The notes beneath the pieces were generated by a model. The model did no database searches. It saw nothing but the letters and a program-made list of their open reading frames with translations, and was not told where the DNA came from. A DNA stretch of 64,000 nucleotides, from contig NZ_AFJI01000047.1 in the NCBI RefSeq assembly GCF_000264785.1, positions 44,311 through 108,310 of the forward strand, read 5' to 3'. Each line of letters starts with the position of its first letter. Positions within the stretch are counted from its first letter, which is position 1. The stretch comes from Edwardsiella ictaluri ATCC 33202. Lineage in GTDB: Bacteria > Pseudomonadota > Gammaproteobacteria > Enterobacterales > Enterobacteriaceae. This document shows positions 30,053 through 39,287 of this stretch, piece after piece. Position numbers and translations under genes: made by a program.

Positions 30053-30254
30053 GGACTCATCACTCCTTACGGCGCGACGGCGTCCGCCGTCGGCTACGAT
30101 TCGAGAGGCATTCGCTTCCCCTGGCTCAGGTGCACGCCGTGATGGTGCGCCCCGATATCATGGCATCTGCCGCGCCCCGTACTCGTCGGACGCTGACGTT
30201 ATCACCATGCACAGAGCATGCGCATTTGTCGTCTAAAACAGCATTCAGGATAAA

Positions 30255-30425
30255 ATGAAACGAGAATTGAGGAAGGCGTCACATTTATTGCCGGCGGCAG
30301 TGGCGCGGCGCGGAGAGTGTGAGATTAAACGTTTGCGTCGCGCTATCAAAGTGGTAGACGACGTATCATTTTCAACGCGAGAGTGCATCAAAGTGATTGA
30401 CGGCGCGGTGAATCCGCGCCGATGA
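30255..30425 (+). CDS. Possible small basic protein (doubtful)
   Basis: An open frame of 56 codons starts MKRELRKASHLL with AGGA five bases upstream and ends at 30425. It is Arg/Lys-rich and has no recognisable family. It lies between two genes of opposite strand. Its 3' end contains a perfect 8-bp hairpin that is better explained as the 3' structure of ycbJ, which weakens the case. I list it only as a candidate. Confidence 0.2.
   Translation: MKRELRKASHLLPAAVARRGECEIKRLRRAIKVVDDVSFSTRECIKVIDGAVNPRR
30401..30421 (-). terminator. Hairpin downstream of ycbJ
   Basis: CGGCGCGG and CCGCGCCG form a perfect 8-bp stem with a five-base loop, 17 bases after the ycbJ stop. There is no clear T run on either side, so it may only protect the 3' end or act weakly as a terminator. 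Confidence 0.5.
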
Positions 30426-30437
30426 ACGAGAATAATA

Positions 30438-31331
30438 TTACCCCAGCCACGGCAACAGCTGCGCCGCCGCCCGGGTGAGCACCGCCTGCTCCTGGACCCC
30501 CGTGTGCAGATAGCGGTTGGCCGCCTCCCACAACATATACAGCCAGCGACGCGCCATAAATGCCTCACTGACCGGCGCTTTGCGCAGATAGCAGCCCAGC
30601 AGATCTGTCGACATGTCGTCCTCACTCAGTCGAAACAGGTCGTACTCCCGCGGGGCCCACAGGATCATGCCGGGATTCAGCATGGCCAGCAGCTGATCGC
30701 TACGGCTCTCTTTCAGTACGCTACGCAGTGTCAGGTTACCATGCACCAGCACCGCACCGTCATCAAAGTCCTGGAACAGCGCAGCCAGCTGCGCCTGGCT
30801 GCGCACCAACGCCTGTCGCACAGGCATCGCTAACGACCCCATATGTGCTGCGTCCAGCAGCGAGCCGATCACCGTCACCCGCTGCTGATACCACTCAGCC
30901 CAGCCATTCTCCTGTACGCTATCGACGTTTCCCACGCAGCCATGGCTATCGATACGATGCCAGCTCAGCAGCCCCTCAACGATCTGCTCTTTCAGGCTCT
31001 CCCAGCGCGCTGGGCTGCGGGCGGGCGCCTCAGCGGCAACCCCGGACAGGCGCTCCATCAGCAGCACCTCTTGAAACGGACTCTGCTGTGTCACCAGTAC
31101 GCCGAATACGGCGGGCAGGCGGACAGTTCCCTGACGGGCCAGCATCGAGAGCTTATAGGCCTCCTGCTGCGCCACGCCACCGCACAGGTAGCTTTTCGCC
31201 ACCAGCGGAATAGCCGTACCCTGACGGGTATAGAGCGCATACAGACTAGCATAGGGTTGCTCGCTGATTTGCACCATGCGCCCCACTGGCTCACCCAGCG
31301 CTGCGCTTAACTCCGCTTTCAGTTGATCCAT
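30438..31331 (-). CDS. ycbJ: Phosphotransferase-like protein YcbJ
   Basis: The 297-residue product matches E. coli YcbJ in length and along its whole sequence (for example VLLMERLSGVAAEAPARSP and APREYDLFRL). It has the aminoglycoside-phosphotransferase/choline-kinase fold. The loop that normally reads HGD is HGN here (LVHGNLTLRS), as it also is in E. coli, so the catalytic Asp is replaced and kinase activity is doubtful. The substrate is unknown. It reads alone, upstream of nothing obvious, with kdsB about 130 bases away in the same direction. Confidence 0.9.
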   Translation of the reverse strand: MDQLKAELSAALGEPVGRMVQISEQPYASLYALYTRQGTAIPLVAKSYLCGGVAQQEAYKLSMLARQGTVRLPAVFGVLVTQQSPFQEVLLMERLSGVAAEAPARSPARWESLKEQIVEGLLSWHRIDSHGCVGNVDSVQENGWAEWYQQRVTVIGSLLDAAHMGSLAMPVRQALVRSQAQLAALFQDFDDGAVLVHGNLTLRSVLKESRSDQLLAMLNPGMILWAPREYDLFRLSEDDMSTDLLGCYLRKAPVSEAFMARRWLYMLWEAANRYLHTGVQEQAVLTRAAAQLLPWLG

Positions 31332-31403
31332 CCGTCATACCCTTTTCATCACCGGATTACTTTATCATGGGCGAGAATGCGCACCTCCACACGCGCTAAG
31401 ATC

Positions 31404-31429
31404 AAAAAAAGCGTGCAATAGCACGCTTT
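31404..31429 (-). terminator. Terminator of ycaR-kdsB
   Basis: AAAGCGTGC and GCACGCTTT form a 9-bp stem with an AATA loop, and on the minus strand it runs into seven T residues. It lies about 30 bases after the kdsB stop. Confidence 0.9.
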
Positions 31430-31458
31430 CACTTCGACTCATATCACCACAAACGCGG

Positions 31459-32220
31459 TCAGTTCTGTCCCTGCGATGCCAGGATCGCCCGTACACAGTC
31501 CAGATCCTCTGGAGTGTCTACCCCGGTGCCCGGCGCCTGCAGCGCGACGTCCACGTGGATCTTCTCGCCGTACCACAGCACCCGCAACTGCTCCAGCATC
31601 TCAATCTGCTCAAGCTGGCTGGGCGCCCAGTTCACATAGCGGCGGATAAAACCGGCGCGATAGGCATAAATACCGATGTGACGCAGAAACGTTTGCCCGA
31701 TCTGGCTCTGCGAGACAGCAAAGCGCTCGCGATCCCAGGGAATGGCAGCGCGAGAGAAATAGAGCGCATACCCCTGGCTGTCACGCACCACCTTCACCGC
31801 ATTGGGGTTAAAGGCTTCAGCGGCGTCGTGGATCGGCACAGCCAGCGTCGCCATACCGGCGTCACAGCGTGCCAGGTTTTCAGCCACCTGACGAATAATC
31901 TGCGGCGGGATCAGCGGCTCATCACCCTGTACGTTGACGATGATGTCGTCATCAGCAAAGCCGCAGAGCTCAACCACCTCGGCCAGCCGTTCAGTCCCCG
32001 AATTATGGTCGGCGCGCGTCATACACACCTCGCCCCCCGCCTGCAGCACGGCGTGCTGTACATCAGGGTGATCGGTCGCCACAATGACCCGCTCCGCGCC
32101 GGAGGCCTGGGCCTGGGCCATCACATGTACCACCATGGGTTTACCGGCGATGTCCGCCAGCGGCTTCCCCGGCAGACGGGTCGATGCATATCGGGATGGG
32201 ATAATAGCAATAAAACTCAT
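31459..32220 (-). CDS. kdsB: CMP-Kdo synthetase KdsB
   Basis: KdsB activates Kdo as CMP-Kdo for the inner core of lipopolysaccharide. The ATG at 32220 overlaps the ycaR stop as TGATG and gives 253 residues; a TTG one codon earlier is not favoured. The nucleotide-binding N-terminus [18 protein letters not shown], the motif [10 protein letters not shown] (about 96-105) and the C-terminal [10 protein letters not shown] are conserved. It works with lpxK and msbA, which lie a little upstream, in lipopolysaccharide assembly. Confidence 0.97.
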   Translation of the reverse strand: MSFIAIIPSRYASTRLPGKPLADIAGKPMVVHVMAQAQASGAERVIVATDHPDVQHAVLQAGGEVCMTRADHNSGTERLAEVVELCGFADDDIIVNVQGDEPLIPPQIIRQVAENLARCDAGMATLAVPIHDAAEAFNPNAVKVVRDSQGYALYFSRAAIPWDRERFAVSQSQIGQTFLRHIGIYAYRAGFIRRYVNWAPSQLEQIEMLEQLRVLWYGEKIHVDVALQAPGTGVDTPEDLDCVRAILASQGQN

Positions 32221-32396
32221 CAATTCTCTTCCTGCGGCAAGGGTCGGGCCTCGCTTTCCAGCATCACGGGGATGCCGTCACGCAGCGGAAAGGCCAAACG
32301 GTCAATTTTACAGACGAGCTCCTGATGCTCCTGGTTAAAGGAGAGCTTTCCGTTACATACCGGGCAGGCAATTATCTCGAGTAAACGGTGATCCAT
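32220..32396 (-). CDS. ycaR: Small zinc-ribbon-like protein YcaR
   Basis: This 58-residue protein ([20 protein letters not shown]...) belongs to the Trm112/UPF0434 family, small proteins with one CxxC pair here (Cys11 and Cys14) plus a third Cys at 29. E. coli YcaR is 60 residues and also sits immediately before kdsB with the same TGATG coupling. Its function is not well defined; Trm112 relatives are methyltransferase partners. Confidence 0.92.
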   Translation of the reverse strand: MDHRLLEIIACPVCNGKLSFNQEHQELVCKIDRLAFPLRDGIPVMLESEARPLPQEEN

Positions 32397-32690
32397 GCGT
32401 AAAGGGTCCTACTGATTTTGCTATCCAAAAGTAGTGCTAGCATACCCCCTTCAGGGGAATTAATCATCCGCGGGCACAGCCCGGGTGTGCAGAATGCAAC
32501 CCACCGGGCATCAGCGTGCAAAGGCGTGATTCACTATGATGCAAATCTGGGTACCACGCCATCTCAAAATCTGAAAACATGAAGTTGTTGACGAAAATCA
32601 GGTGAATAAATACGCGAATGAGCAAGGAAGAAAGGCGCTATCAGCGGCCAGCGTGGAAGCGTGTAGGGAAAACGCTGGCTGCACGGTACA
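32397..32690. other. Gap between ycaR and the divergent cold-shock gene
   Basis: No gene is seen in these 294 bases. A TATGCT hexamer near 32440 on the minus strand may be the -10 of ycaR. The right end has the hairpin GCCAGCGT (32647-32654) / ACGCTGGC (32672-32679), a plausible but T-poor terminator for the gene at 32691. Confidence 0.4.
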
Positions 32691-32900
32691 TCAGTAGGCG
32701 ATGACATCTTCCGCCATCTGACTGCGGCGACCGCAAGGCGTCGAGAACTCGACCCGCTGCCCTTCGCGCAGCAGCTTATTGTGCGCGCTGGCAATACCGG
32801 TCCGGCTGACGTACAGATCATCACCGCCGTCCAGAGGAGAGATTACACCCAGACCCGCAGTCGGGTCATACCACTTCACGAAACCCATTTTTAATATCAT
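32691..32900 (-). CDS. Divergent cold-shock-domain protein
   Basis: The 69-residue product has the length and register of a CspA-type cold-shock domain (GFVKWYD at the start, EGQRVEF near 46-52, final VIAY). The nucleic-acid-binding motifs are altered: the RNP1 motif KGFGFI reads AGLGVI, and RNP2 VFVHF reads LYVSR, so four of the exposed aromatic or basic contacts are lost. The terminal GPxA motif is also missing. AAGGA nine bases upstream supports the start at 32900. It lies 218 bases after a normal csp gene in the same direction. It may bind nucleic acid differently or have another role. Confidence 0.8.
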   Translation of the reverse strand: MILKMGFVKWYDPTAGLGVISPLDGGDDLYVSRTGIASAHNKLLREGQRVEFSTPCGRRSQMAEDVIAY

Positions 32901-33011
32901 TTTATTTATTCCTTCTTATCAGCACACCCGCTCGGACATATGCCCTCGGAGTGGTCATGCTCTGTCACGTTATCGTTATAAACCTCGTGAGCCTTGGTGA
33001 ATTACAGATAC

Positions 33012-33039
33012 AAAAAGCCCGCCGTAAAAGGCGGGCTTT
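33012..33039 (-). terminator. Terminator of the CspE-type gene
   Basis: AAAGCCCGCC (33014-33023) and GGCGGGCTTT (33030-33039) form a 10-bp stem with a six-base loop; the minus strand continues into a run of five T. It separates the two cold-shock genes into independent transcription units. Confidence 0.92.
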
Positions 33040-33118
33040 CTTGATAGACAATGCACGTCACTGGCGAACACATCGCCGCGCTAACGATAAGCGCATTGTC
33101 ACGCGTTATGCGATGTAA

Positions 33119-33328
33119 TTACAGCGCAACAACGTTGGCGGCAGCCGGCCCGCGCGGGCTGTCCTGAATGGTGTACTCTACACGCTGGCCTTCAGCCAAC
33201 GTTTTGAAACCGTCACCGGTGATGGCAGAGAAATGTACGAATACATCTTTACCGCCGTCATGCTGCTCGATAAAGCCGAAGCCTTTGCTTTCGTTGAACC
33301 ACTTTACCTGACCAGTCTTCTTAGACAT
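33119..33328 (-). CDS. Cold-shock protein, CspC/CspE type
   Basis: The start at 33328 ([20 protein letters not shown]) gives 69 residues. Both RNA-binding motifs are intact (KGFGFI and VFVHFSAI), and the ending [10 protein letters not shown] is typical. It is an RNA chaperone of the CspC/CspE group; I cannot tell which. The frame is open for 34 codons upstream, but only the internal start matches the family and has AAGG upstream. The gap of 315 bases before it suggests a long 5' leader, as in cold-regulated csp mRNAs. Confidence 0.92.
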   Translation of the reverse strand: MSKKTGQVKWFNESKGFGFIEQHDGGKDVFVHFSAITGDGFKTLAEGQRVEYTIQDSPRGPAAANVVAL

Positions 33329-33643
33329 GTGAATTACCTTAAATTTTAACTGAAATTGCCCCATCGGGGGGGTTAGGCCGAATGCAGAAACTAACTTATG
33401 GGTGGCACTAAGAAGAGGGTTCTCGAACAAGCGGAATCACCAAGGATAACGTCTTAAAAGAGTAACAGCTTTATTCTCATGTCGTACATAAATCGGGTCT
33501 GTTTTACAGGCCGAGACCATTTACGCATAAACGCCGCGATTGAGCAAGCCGTTTTTTGCCTAAAAATTTCCCTTTTTAAATATTCACTACCTAAACGATC
33601 GGCGCCCCCGGGCAGCGGAGCCCGTCCGCCGCCGCGGACGGCC
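33329..33643. other. Leader region of the CspE-type gene
   Basis: No gene is seen in this 315-base gap. It should hold the promoter and long 5' leader of the cold-shock gene. Next to the lpxK stop is a hairpin (CCGTCCGC / GCGGACGG, 33622-33641) without a T run. E. coli has ycaQ at about this position; no trace of it was found. Confidence 0.5.
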
Positions 33644-34639
33644 CTACCCGCGCGGCTGGGCTGCAACCAGCGCGGCGATGCGCGCCAGCAGGCGATCACC
33701 AGCCTCCGCGGGCAGCGTAGCGCTGACCGGCAAATACCACCAGTTATCTTGGGCAAAGGCACGGCATTTCACTGCATCTTTTTCGGTCATCAGCAACGGC
33801 TGCGCCTGCGGCGTCAGCGCCGCCAGCACCTGTGCCTGATACGCCTGATGGTCGGCAAAGGCATGGGTCGCCTGCAGCGGGATTCCCAGCTGGGTCAGAG
33901 TATGAAAAAAACGCGGTGGATGCCCTATTCCAGCCATGGCAACAACCGGCGTCACAAATTGCCCCGCCACACGCCGCTCTCCACTGCGCAGATTGACCAG
34001 CGTATGGCCAGTCAGCGCCATCGGGATCTCGCCGGTTCGGGGGAGGCCTCCGTTGACGATCACCGCATCGACGCTGCATAGCCGGGCAGCCCGCTCGCGC
34101 ATCGGTCCGGCCGGCAGCCACCAGCCGTTACCAAAGCGGCGCTCGCCGTCGATCACTACCAGCTCCATATCGCGCGCCAGTGCATAGTGCTGCAGGCCAT
34201 CGTCGGTGATCACCACGTCCAGCGGCTCCTGAGCCAGCAACGCCTGTACCGCTGCGCTACGCTGTGGTGCCACCGCGACCCGGGCGCCGGTGCGCTGGGC
34301 TATCAGCAGCGGCTCATCGCCACACTCCACGCTGCGGGTATCCGGTCCCAGCACCAATGGATAGCATGTGGCCCGGCCACCGTAGCCGCGCGATACCACG
34401 CCAACCCGGTAGCCACGTCGTTGCAGCTGCTCTACCAGCCAGATAACCAGCGGCGTCTTACCATTGCCACCGGCAGTCAGATTCCCCACTACCACCAGCG
34501 GCAGCGGCGCCCGCCAGACCCGGATCCAACCGCGGCGATAGGCCTGACGACGCAGCAGCGCCACCAGGCCATACAGCCAAGAGAGAGGCAGCAGCAGCAG
34601 ATACAGCGGCGAGCGCCCAGACCAGATCCGCGCGATCAT
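33644..34639 (-). CDS. lpxK: Tetraacyldisaccharide 4'-kinase LpxK
   Basis: LpxK phosphorylates the 4' position of the tetraacyl disaccharide to give lipid IVA, at the inner face of the inner membrane. The 331-residue product has an N-terminal membrane anchor (about 12-30), the Walker A segment [15 protein letters not shown] (about 51-65) and [17 protein letters not shown] (about 141-157), with the catalytic Asp/His region. Length agrees with E. coli (328). Its start overlaps the msbA stop (ATGA), as is usual. Confidence 0.96.
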   Translation of the reverse strand: MIARIWSGRSPLYLLLLPLSWLYGLVALLRRQAYRRGWIRVWRAPLPLVVVGNLTAGGNGKTPLVIWLVEQLQRRGYRVGVVSRGYGGRATCYPLVLGPDTRSVECGDEPLLIAQRTGARVAVAPQRSAAVQALLAQEPLDVVITDDGLQHYALARDMELVVIDGERRFGNGWWLPAGPMRERAARLCSVDAVIVNGGLPRTGEIPMALTGHTLVNLRSGERRVAGQFVTPVVAMAGIGHPPRFFHTLTQLGIPLQATHAFADHQAYQAQVLAALTPQAQPLLMTEKDAVKCRAFAQDNWWYLPVSATLPAEAGDRLLARIAALVAAQPRG

Positions 34640-36390
34640 TGTCCGAACTGCATCCGGTAGAGCTGGGCGTAAACGCCATCGTTATCCAGCAATGTACGAT
34701 GGTTGCCGCGCTCCACAATACAGCCGTCCTCCACCACCAGGATCTCGTCGGCACTCTCAATGGTCGAGAGGCGATGGGCGATCACCAGCGAGGTACGATT
34801 CTTCTGCAGCTCATCCAACGCCGCCTGAATCGCACGCTCTGATTCGGTATCCAGCGCCGAGGTCGCCTCATCGAGGAGCAGGATCGGGCAGTCACGCAGC
34901 AGCGCACGGGCAATGGCAATGCGCTGGCGCTGACCGCCGGATAACATCACACCGTTCTCCCCGATGATGGTATCCAGCCCCTGCGGCATTTTATCGATAA
35001 AGTCCATCGCATAGGCCAGGCGCGCCGCATGCGCAATCTCCTCGCGGGTGTAGGTATTATCACGCGCATAGGCGATGTTGTTGGCGATGGTATCGTTAAA
35101 CAGGTGCACGCTCTGTGAAACCAGCGCCACCTGATCGCGCAGCGAACTCAGGGTATATTCACGCAGATCGTGTCCATCGATCAGAATCATCCCCTGCTGA
35201 ATATCATAGAAACGTGTCAGCAGGTGCGCAATGGTCGACTTCCCGGAGCCGGAGCGGCCCACCAGTGCCACCGTCTTATTGGCCGGAATGGTCAGGCTGA
35301 TGTCACGCAGCGCCGGCACATCCTTCCCCTGATAGGTAAAGGTCACCTGCTTGAAATGGATATCCCCTTTGGCGTGATCTGCCGTCAACACACGCTTGCC
35401 TTCATCCTTCTCCTGTTCCAAATCCAGAATGGCGAACAGGGTCTGGCAGGCCGCCATACCACGCTGGAACTGCGAATTGACGTTGGTCAGTGACTTCAAC
35501 GGACGCATCAGGGCGATCATGGAAGAGAACACCACGGTGATGGTCCCGGCGGTCAGCGTATCCATCACGCTCGGGAAACTGGCGGCGTAGAGTACGAAAG
35601 CCAGCGAAAACGAAGCGATAAGCTGGATGATCGGGTCAGAGATCGACGACGCCGTCACCATCTTCATACTCTGCTGGCGCATGTGATTGCTAACCGTGTT
35701 GAAACGCTCGCTCTCTACCTTCTGCCCACCGAAGATCAGCACCTCTTTATGCCCCTTCAGCATCTGCTCTGCGCTGGCGGTCACCAGCCCCATGGAGCTC
35801 TGCATATTTTTACTGATGTTACGAAAGCGCTTGGAAACATAGCGGATAGCAAACGACACGATCGGCGCCAAAACGATCAGGATCACCGACAATTGCCAGC
35901 TGTAATAAAACATTAGGCAGAACAGCGCAATAATCGAGGCTCCTTCTCGTACGACCGTGATCAGCGCACCGGAGGAGGAAGAGGCCACCTGTTCGGAGTC
36001 ATAGGTGATGCGCGACAGCAGCGTACCGGTCGACTGCTGGTCGAAGAACGAAACCGGCATCCCCATCATATGGGAAAACAGGCCGCGGCGCATATTCATT
36101 ACCACCTTGCCGGAAACCCAGGAAACGCAGTAAGAGGAGACAAAGCCGGACAGTCCACGCAGCACCATTAGCCCAATAACGGCAAACGGCATCCACTTGA
36201 GGATGTCGGACCCCGTCTTACCAAACCCGTCGTCCAGCAGCGGCTTAAGCAACGACAGCATGTAGGCATCGCTGGCCGCGTTGATCACCAACGCCACCGA
36301 CGCCACGATGAGCCCCGCTTTAAAGGGAGCGATCATCGGCCACAGCCGACGAAACGTCTGCCAGGTCGAGAGATCTTTATCATTCAGCAT
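34636..36390 (-). CDS. msbA: Lipid A core flippase MsbA
   Basis: MsbA is the homodimeric ABC exporter that flips core-lipid A across the inner membrane. The 584-residue half-transporter (E. coli 582) has six membrane helices in the first 320 residues and a nucleotide-binding domain with Walker [10 protein letters not shown], signature LSGGQRQ and Walker [13 protein letters not shown]. It is essential. It lies between comEC and lpxK, overlapping lpxK by four bases, in the conserved ycaI-msbA-lpxK operon. Confidence 0.98.
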   Translation of the reverse strand: MLNDKDLSTWQTFRRLWPMIAPFKAGLIVASVALVINAASDAYMLSLLKPLLDDGFGKTGSDILKWMPFAVIGLMVLRGLSGFVSSYCVSWVSGKVVMNMRRGLFSHMMGMPVSFFDQQSTGTLLSRITYDSEQVASSSSGALITVVREGASIIALFCLMFYYSWQLSVILIVLAPIVSFAIRYVSKRFRNISKNMQSSMGLVTASAEQMLKGHKEVLIFGGQKVESERFNTVSNHMRQQSMKMVTASSISDPIIQLIASFSLAFVLYAASFPSVMDTLTAGTITVVFSSMIALMRPLKSLTNVNSQFQRGMAACQTLFAILDLEQEKDEGKRVLTADHAKGDIHFKQVTFTYQGKDVPALRDISLTIPANKTVALVGRSGSGKSTIAHLLTRFYDIQQGMILIDGHDLREYTLSSLRDQVALVSQSVHLFNDTIANNIAYARDNTYTREEIAHAARLAYAMDFIDKMPQGLDTIIGENGVMLSGGQRQRIAIARALLRDCPILLLDEATSALDTESERAIQAALDELQKNRTSLVIAHRLSTIESADEILVVEDGCIVERGNHRTLLDNDGVYAQLYRMQFGQ

Positions 36391-36426
36391 TTAATGAACC
36401 AGTTAGGAATGAAACAGCGGATTATT

Positions 36427-38691
36427 TTACCCGTTATGGCCGTCAACGCCAAACCAAGCATGATACCAATGCGGATCTATTTGCTGCCGCTGGGTGCTGG
36501 CCCGCCAGCCGGTGGCGGAAAAATCCACCCGAATCATCCCAGCGTGAGCAGTATCCCGCCAGGCGATACCCCGTAGGCCGTAACGCTGACGTACCGACGG
36601 CGCGGGAAAGCGCCAGGGGGAGTAGCGGGCGGCCGACGCCAGCGCCAGGGCGGGCTGCACTGCCTGCAGCAGCCCCTCGGTGGAGGAGCTGCGGCTACCG
36701 TGATGGGGAACCTGCATCACCTCGGCGTGCAGCTGCGTCCCCGCCGCCAGCAGCGCCCGCTCGCTGTCGGCCTCAATATCCCCCGTCAGCAGCAGCGCGC
36801 CCCCCGGCCCGCTGATGCGCACGACGCACGAGTCGTTGTTACGCGGGCGGGTCACCCCCCGCGGCGGCCAGAGGAAGTCGAGCCGTAGCCCCTGCCAGTA
36901 GGTATGCAGACCGCGCCGACACGGAAGATCGTCCGGCGCTGGCGAGGCGACCCAGGCCTGGGGGTAGGCCTGGCTCAGCGTCTGTCGCCCCCCCGCATGA
37001 TCGCTGTCGGTATGGCTGATGATGATCCCGCTCAGCCAGAGCCCCTGCCAGCGAAGGTATGGCAACAAGACCTGCTGCGCCGCGTCGCCGCCCGGCCAGC
37101 GTCCACCGCTGTCATACAGCAGCGCCTGTCCGTTACGGCTGATCGCAATAGCCTGTCCATGCCCGACATCCATCATATCGACCCGCCACCCCTCGCCACT
37201 GCGGCGTCCATACAGCCCCCATCCGACGGCCAACAGTCCGCACAACAGAAACAGCCACAGATCGCGCCACCCCTGGCGAATCGACCACAGCAGAGCCAGC
37301 GCCAACACCAGCACGCTATAAACCAAGGCGAGCCCGCTCGGTGTCAGCCAGCCATCGGGCAAGCGACGCAGCAGCGCCAACAGCGCCTCCAGCAGCCACA
37401 GTGCCACACGCCATGCCCCCTCTCCCGCCAGCGATAAACCACTCAGCGTCAGCAGCAGCCCCGCCAGCGCCAGGGGCATGACACCCAGCGAGACCAGCGG
37501 TACCGCCACCAAATTAGCCAGCGGCGCTGTCCAGCTGATTCCGTGGAACAGCACCAGCTGCAGCGGCGACAACAGCAGCAGCAGTCCCAGCTGCAGGTGC
37601 AGTAATCGCAGCGGTGCACAGCAGGGCCTGCGTAGCCGATCCCCCAGCGGCTGCCAGGCGGACCAGAACAACAACAATGCTACCGCACTCACCGACAACC
37701 AAAAGCCCGACGATAGCAGCAGCAGCGGCTCGCTTAGCAGTCCCAGCGACAGGGCCAGCGTGAGCACATCGCGCAGCGTAGACTGACACCCGCGCCAGCG
37801 CCATAAGGCATACAGTGTCACCATCAGCGCAGCGCGCAGCGTCGGCGGCGGTATGCCCGCCAGCCAGGCATAGCCCCAGGCGGCCAGCACCGCCAGCGCC
37901 AAAGCCGGGCGCGGTGTCTGCCAATGCAACGGCAAAAGCAGAGCCAGAGCGCGCCAGACCCCGTGAGCCAGCACGGCGACCAAGGCAATATGCAGCCCAG
38001 AGATCGCCAGCAGATGCAGCGTCCCGCTCTGACGCAACAGCGTGCGTGATTCTGCCGTTATCTCTCCCCGCTCGCCGAACAGCAGCGCCAGCAGCAGCGG
38101 TCGTGCCGGGTGGTCGGCCAGATATTGGTCGGTCAGGTCGATGACCCGCTGGCGCAGCGTACGCCGGGGATCCAGCTGACGGTAGCCGCGCGGCGTCGCG
38201 CTCAGCACCACATTCTGAGACAGGTAATGGCGCTGGCGATCGAAACCCGCCGGGTTCAGGGTACCGTGCAGTGCTCGCGGCATCACATCCGCCTGCCAAC
38301 GCTGCCCGGCCGCGAAAGGGAAGCGTAAGCTGTTCCAGTGCAGCAGCATACGAAACGGCGCTACCGCCCGTCCCCCCAGCCGGGTTACCCGCAGAATGAC
38401 CGGTTGCCGCTGTGCGGCGATCGCCAGCGACGCCGACACCACCTGCCCCTCGATGGTCACAGCGCGATCGGCATAGACGAGCGGCTGCAGCGCTTGATGG
38501 CACCGCTCGCTGCCCCACAGCAGCCCCAGACACAGCAGCCCTATCCGCAGACTCAACCTACCGCGCCGCAGCAGACACAGCAGTGCCACCCCCAGCAGCA
38601 GCGCCGACGCGTGCCCCGACAGCAGCGTAGGCAGCCACAGCAGCGGCAGCATACCGCACGCCAGATAAGATAACGCTGTCGGTAGCCCCAT
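36427..38691 (-). CDS. ycaI: DNA internalization protein ComEC/Rec2 homologue (YcaI)
   Basis: This is a polytopic inner-membrane protein with a ComEC competence domain (about 150-450, including TLHLLAISGLHIALVA) and a C-terminal metallo-beta-lactamase-like domain with DVGHGQAIAI, ISHTDSDHAGG, LLTGDIEADSE and VPHHGSRSS. In competent bacteria it forms the DNA-entry channel. The start at 38691 with GGAG five bases upstream gives 754 residues, exactly the E. coli length. It lies 36 bases upstream of msbA. Enterics use it in DNA uptake as nutrient or not at all; its role here is inferred. Confidence 0.94.
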   Translation of the reverse strand: MGLPTALSYLACGMLPLLWLPTLLSGHASALLLGVALLCLLRRGRLSLRIGLLCLGLLWGSERCHQALQPLVYADRAVTIEGQVVSASLAIAAQRQPVILRVTRLGGRAVAPFRMLLHWNSLRFPFAAGQRWQADVMPRALHGTLNPAGFDRQRHYLSQNVVLSATPRGYRQLDPRRTLRQRVIDLTDQYLADHPARPLLLALLFGERGEITAESRTLLRQSGTLHLLAISGLHIALVAVLAHGVWRALALLLPLHWQTPRPALALAVLAAWGYAWLAGIPPPTLRAALMVTLYALWRWRGCQSTLRDVLTLALSLGLLSEPLLLLSSGFWLSVSAVALLLFWSAWQPLGDRLRRPCCAPLRLLHLQLGLLLLLSPLQLVLFHGISWTAPLANLVAVPLVSLGVMPLALAGLLLTLSGLSLAGEGAWRVALWLLEALLALLRRLPDGWLTPSGLALVYSVLVLALALLWSIRQGWRDLWLFLLCGLLAVGWGLYGRRSGEGWRVDMMDVGHGQAIAISRNGQALLYDSGGRWPGGDAAQQVLLPYLRWQGLWLSGIIISHTDSDHAGGRQTLSQAYPQAWVASPAPDDLPCRRGLHTYWQGLRLDFLWPPRGVTRPRNNDSCVVRISGPGGALLLTGDIEADSERALLAAGTQLHAEVMQVPHHGSRSSSTEGLLQAVQPALALASAARYSPWRFPAPSVRQRYGLRGIAWRDTAHAGMIRVDFSATGWRASTQRQQIDPHWYHAWFGVDGHNG

Positions 38692-38870
38692 TCGTACTCC
38701 ACAGCAGGTTAAAGCGGGGAGTGTGCACGTAAAGGCGCTCTGGGTAATCCGGCAAGACACACGCCTGCGCAGCGGCGCGCAAAAAGCGTCATCGCCAATG
38801 CAAACCTACTCCGTTCACGGACGGGAGGGGAAAGAAATACGGGAGAAAGGACTGGCGCGGGATGGCAAAG

Positions 38871-38897
38871 AAAAATGGCGCCATTCGGCGCCATTTT
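38871..38897 (-). terminator. Terminator of ihfB
   Basis: AAAATGGCGCC (38872-38882) and GGCGCCATTTT (38887-38897) form an 11-bp stem with a four-base loop, followed on the minus strand by more T. It lies 19 bases after the ihfB stop and separates it from ycaI. Confidence 0.92.
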
Positions 38898-38915
38898 AAT
38901 CAATTCAATCCGCAG

Positions 38916-39200
38916 TCAAGCGTAGATGTTTGCCCGATCGCGCAACTCTTTACCCGGTTTAAAGTGGGGAACGTATTTACCTTCCAGCTCCACTTTCTCG
39001 CCGGTTTTCGGGTTACGACCGATGCGGGGAGCACGGTAGTGAAGTGAAAAACTGCCAAAACCACGGATCTCGATGCGTTCACCATCGGCTAGCGTAGCTG
39101 CCATATGTTCCAGCATCTCTTTTACCGCATCCTCAACGGCCTTAGCAGGCAGATGAGGCTGCTGACTGGCAAGTCTTTCAATGAGTTCTGACTTGGTCAT
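38916..39200 (-). CDS. ihfB: Integration host factor beta subunit
   Basis: IhfB pairs with IhfA to bend DNA sharply at specific sites. The 94-residue product is the E. coli length, beginning [17 protein letters not shown]. The DNA-intercalating arm with [13 protein letters not shown] (about 62-74) is present. It follows rpsA by 87 bases in the conserved cmk-rpsA-ihfB order. TCCTCCAAG precedes the start on the complementary strand, that is, GGAGG is in the right place. Confidence 0.98.
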   Translation of the reverse strand: MTKSELIERLASQQPHLPAKAVEDAVKEMLEHMAATLADGERIEIRGFGSFSLHYRAPRIGRNPKTGEKVELEGKYVPHFKPGKELRDRANIYA

Positions 39201-39262
39201 ATATCCTCCAAGCTGTGTCTCCCATTAAGGGAGAGCGCACGATGCAGCTTAACTACCGTTAT

Positions 39263-39282
39263 AGGGCGGCTAACGCCGCCCT
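39263..39282 (-). terminator. Hairpin between rpsA and ihfB
   Basis: AGGGCGGC (39263-39270) and GCCGCCCT (39275-39282) form an 8-bp stem with a TAAC loop just after the rpsA stop. The following bases lack a T run, so it more likely attenuates or stabilises than fully terminates. Confidence 0.55.
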
Positions 39283-39287
39283 CATCA

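Larger units (their letters stand above)
30053..30437. other. Gap between ycbJ and the NCS2 permease
   Basis: The 385-base region carries the presumed promoter and leader of the permease gene. A strong palindrome (CGACGGCG-TC-CGCCGTCG, 30075-30092) sits just before the permease ribosome binding site. No purine-riboswitch core could be recognised. It also holds the hairpin after ycbJ (30401-30421) and a possible 56-codon frame on the plus strand (30255-30425). Confidence 0.5.

Noticed and set aside
30053..30250. Purine riboswitch upstream of the NCS2 permease
   Set aside because: The three-way junction core sequences of guanine/adenine riboswitches could not be found; only a simple palindrome is present.
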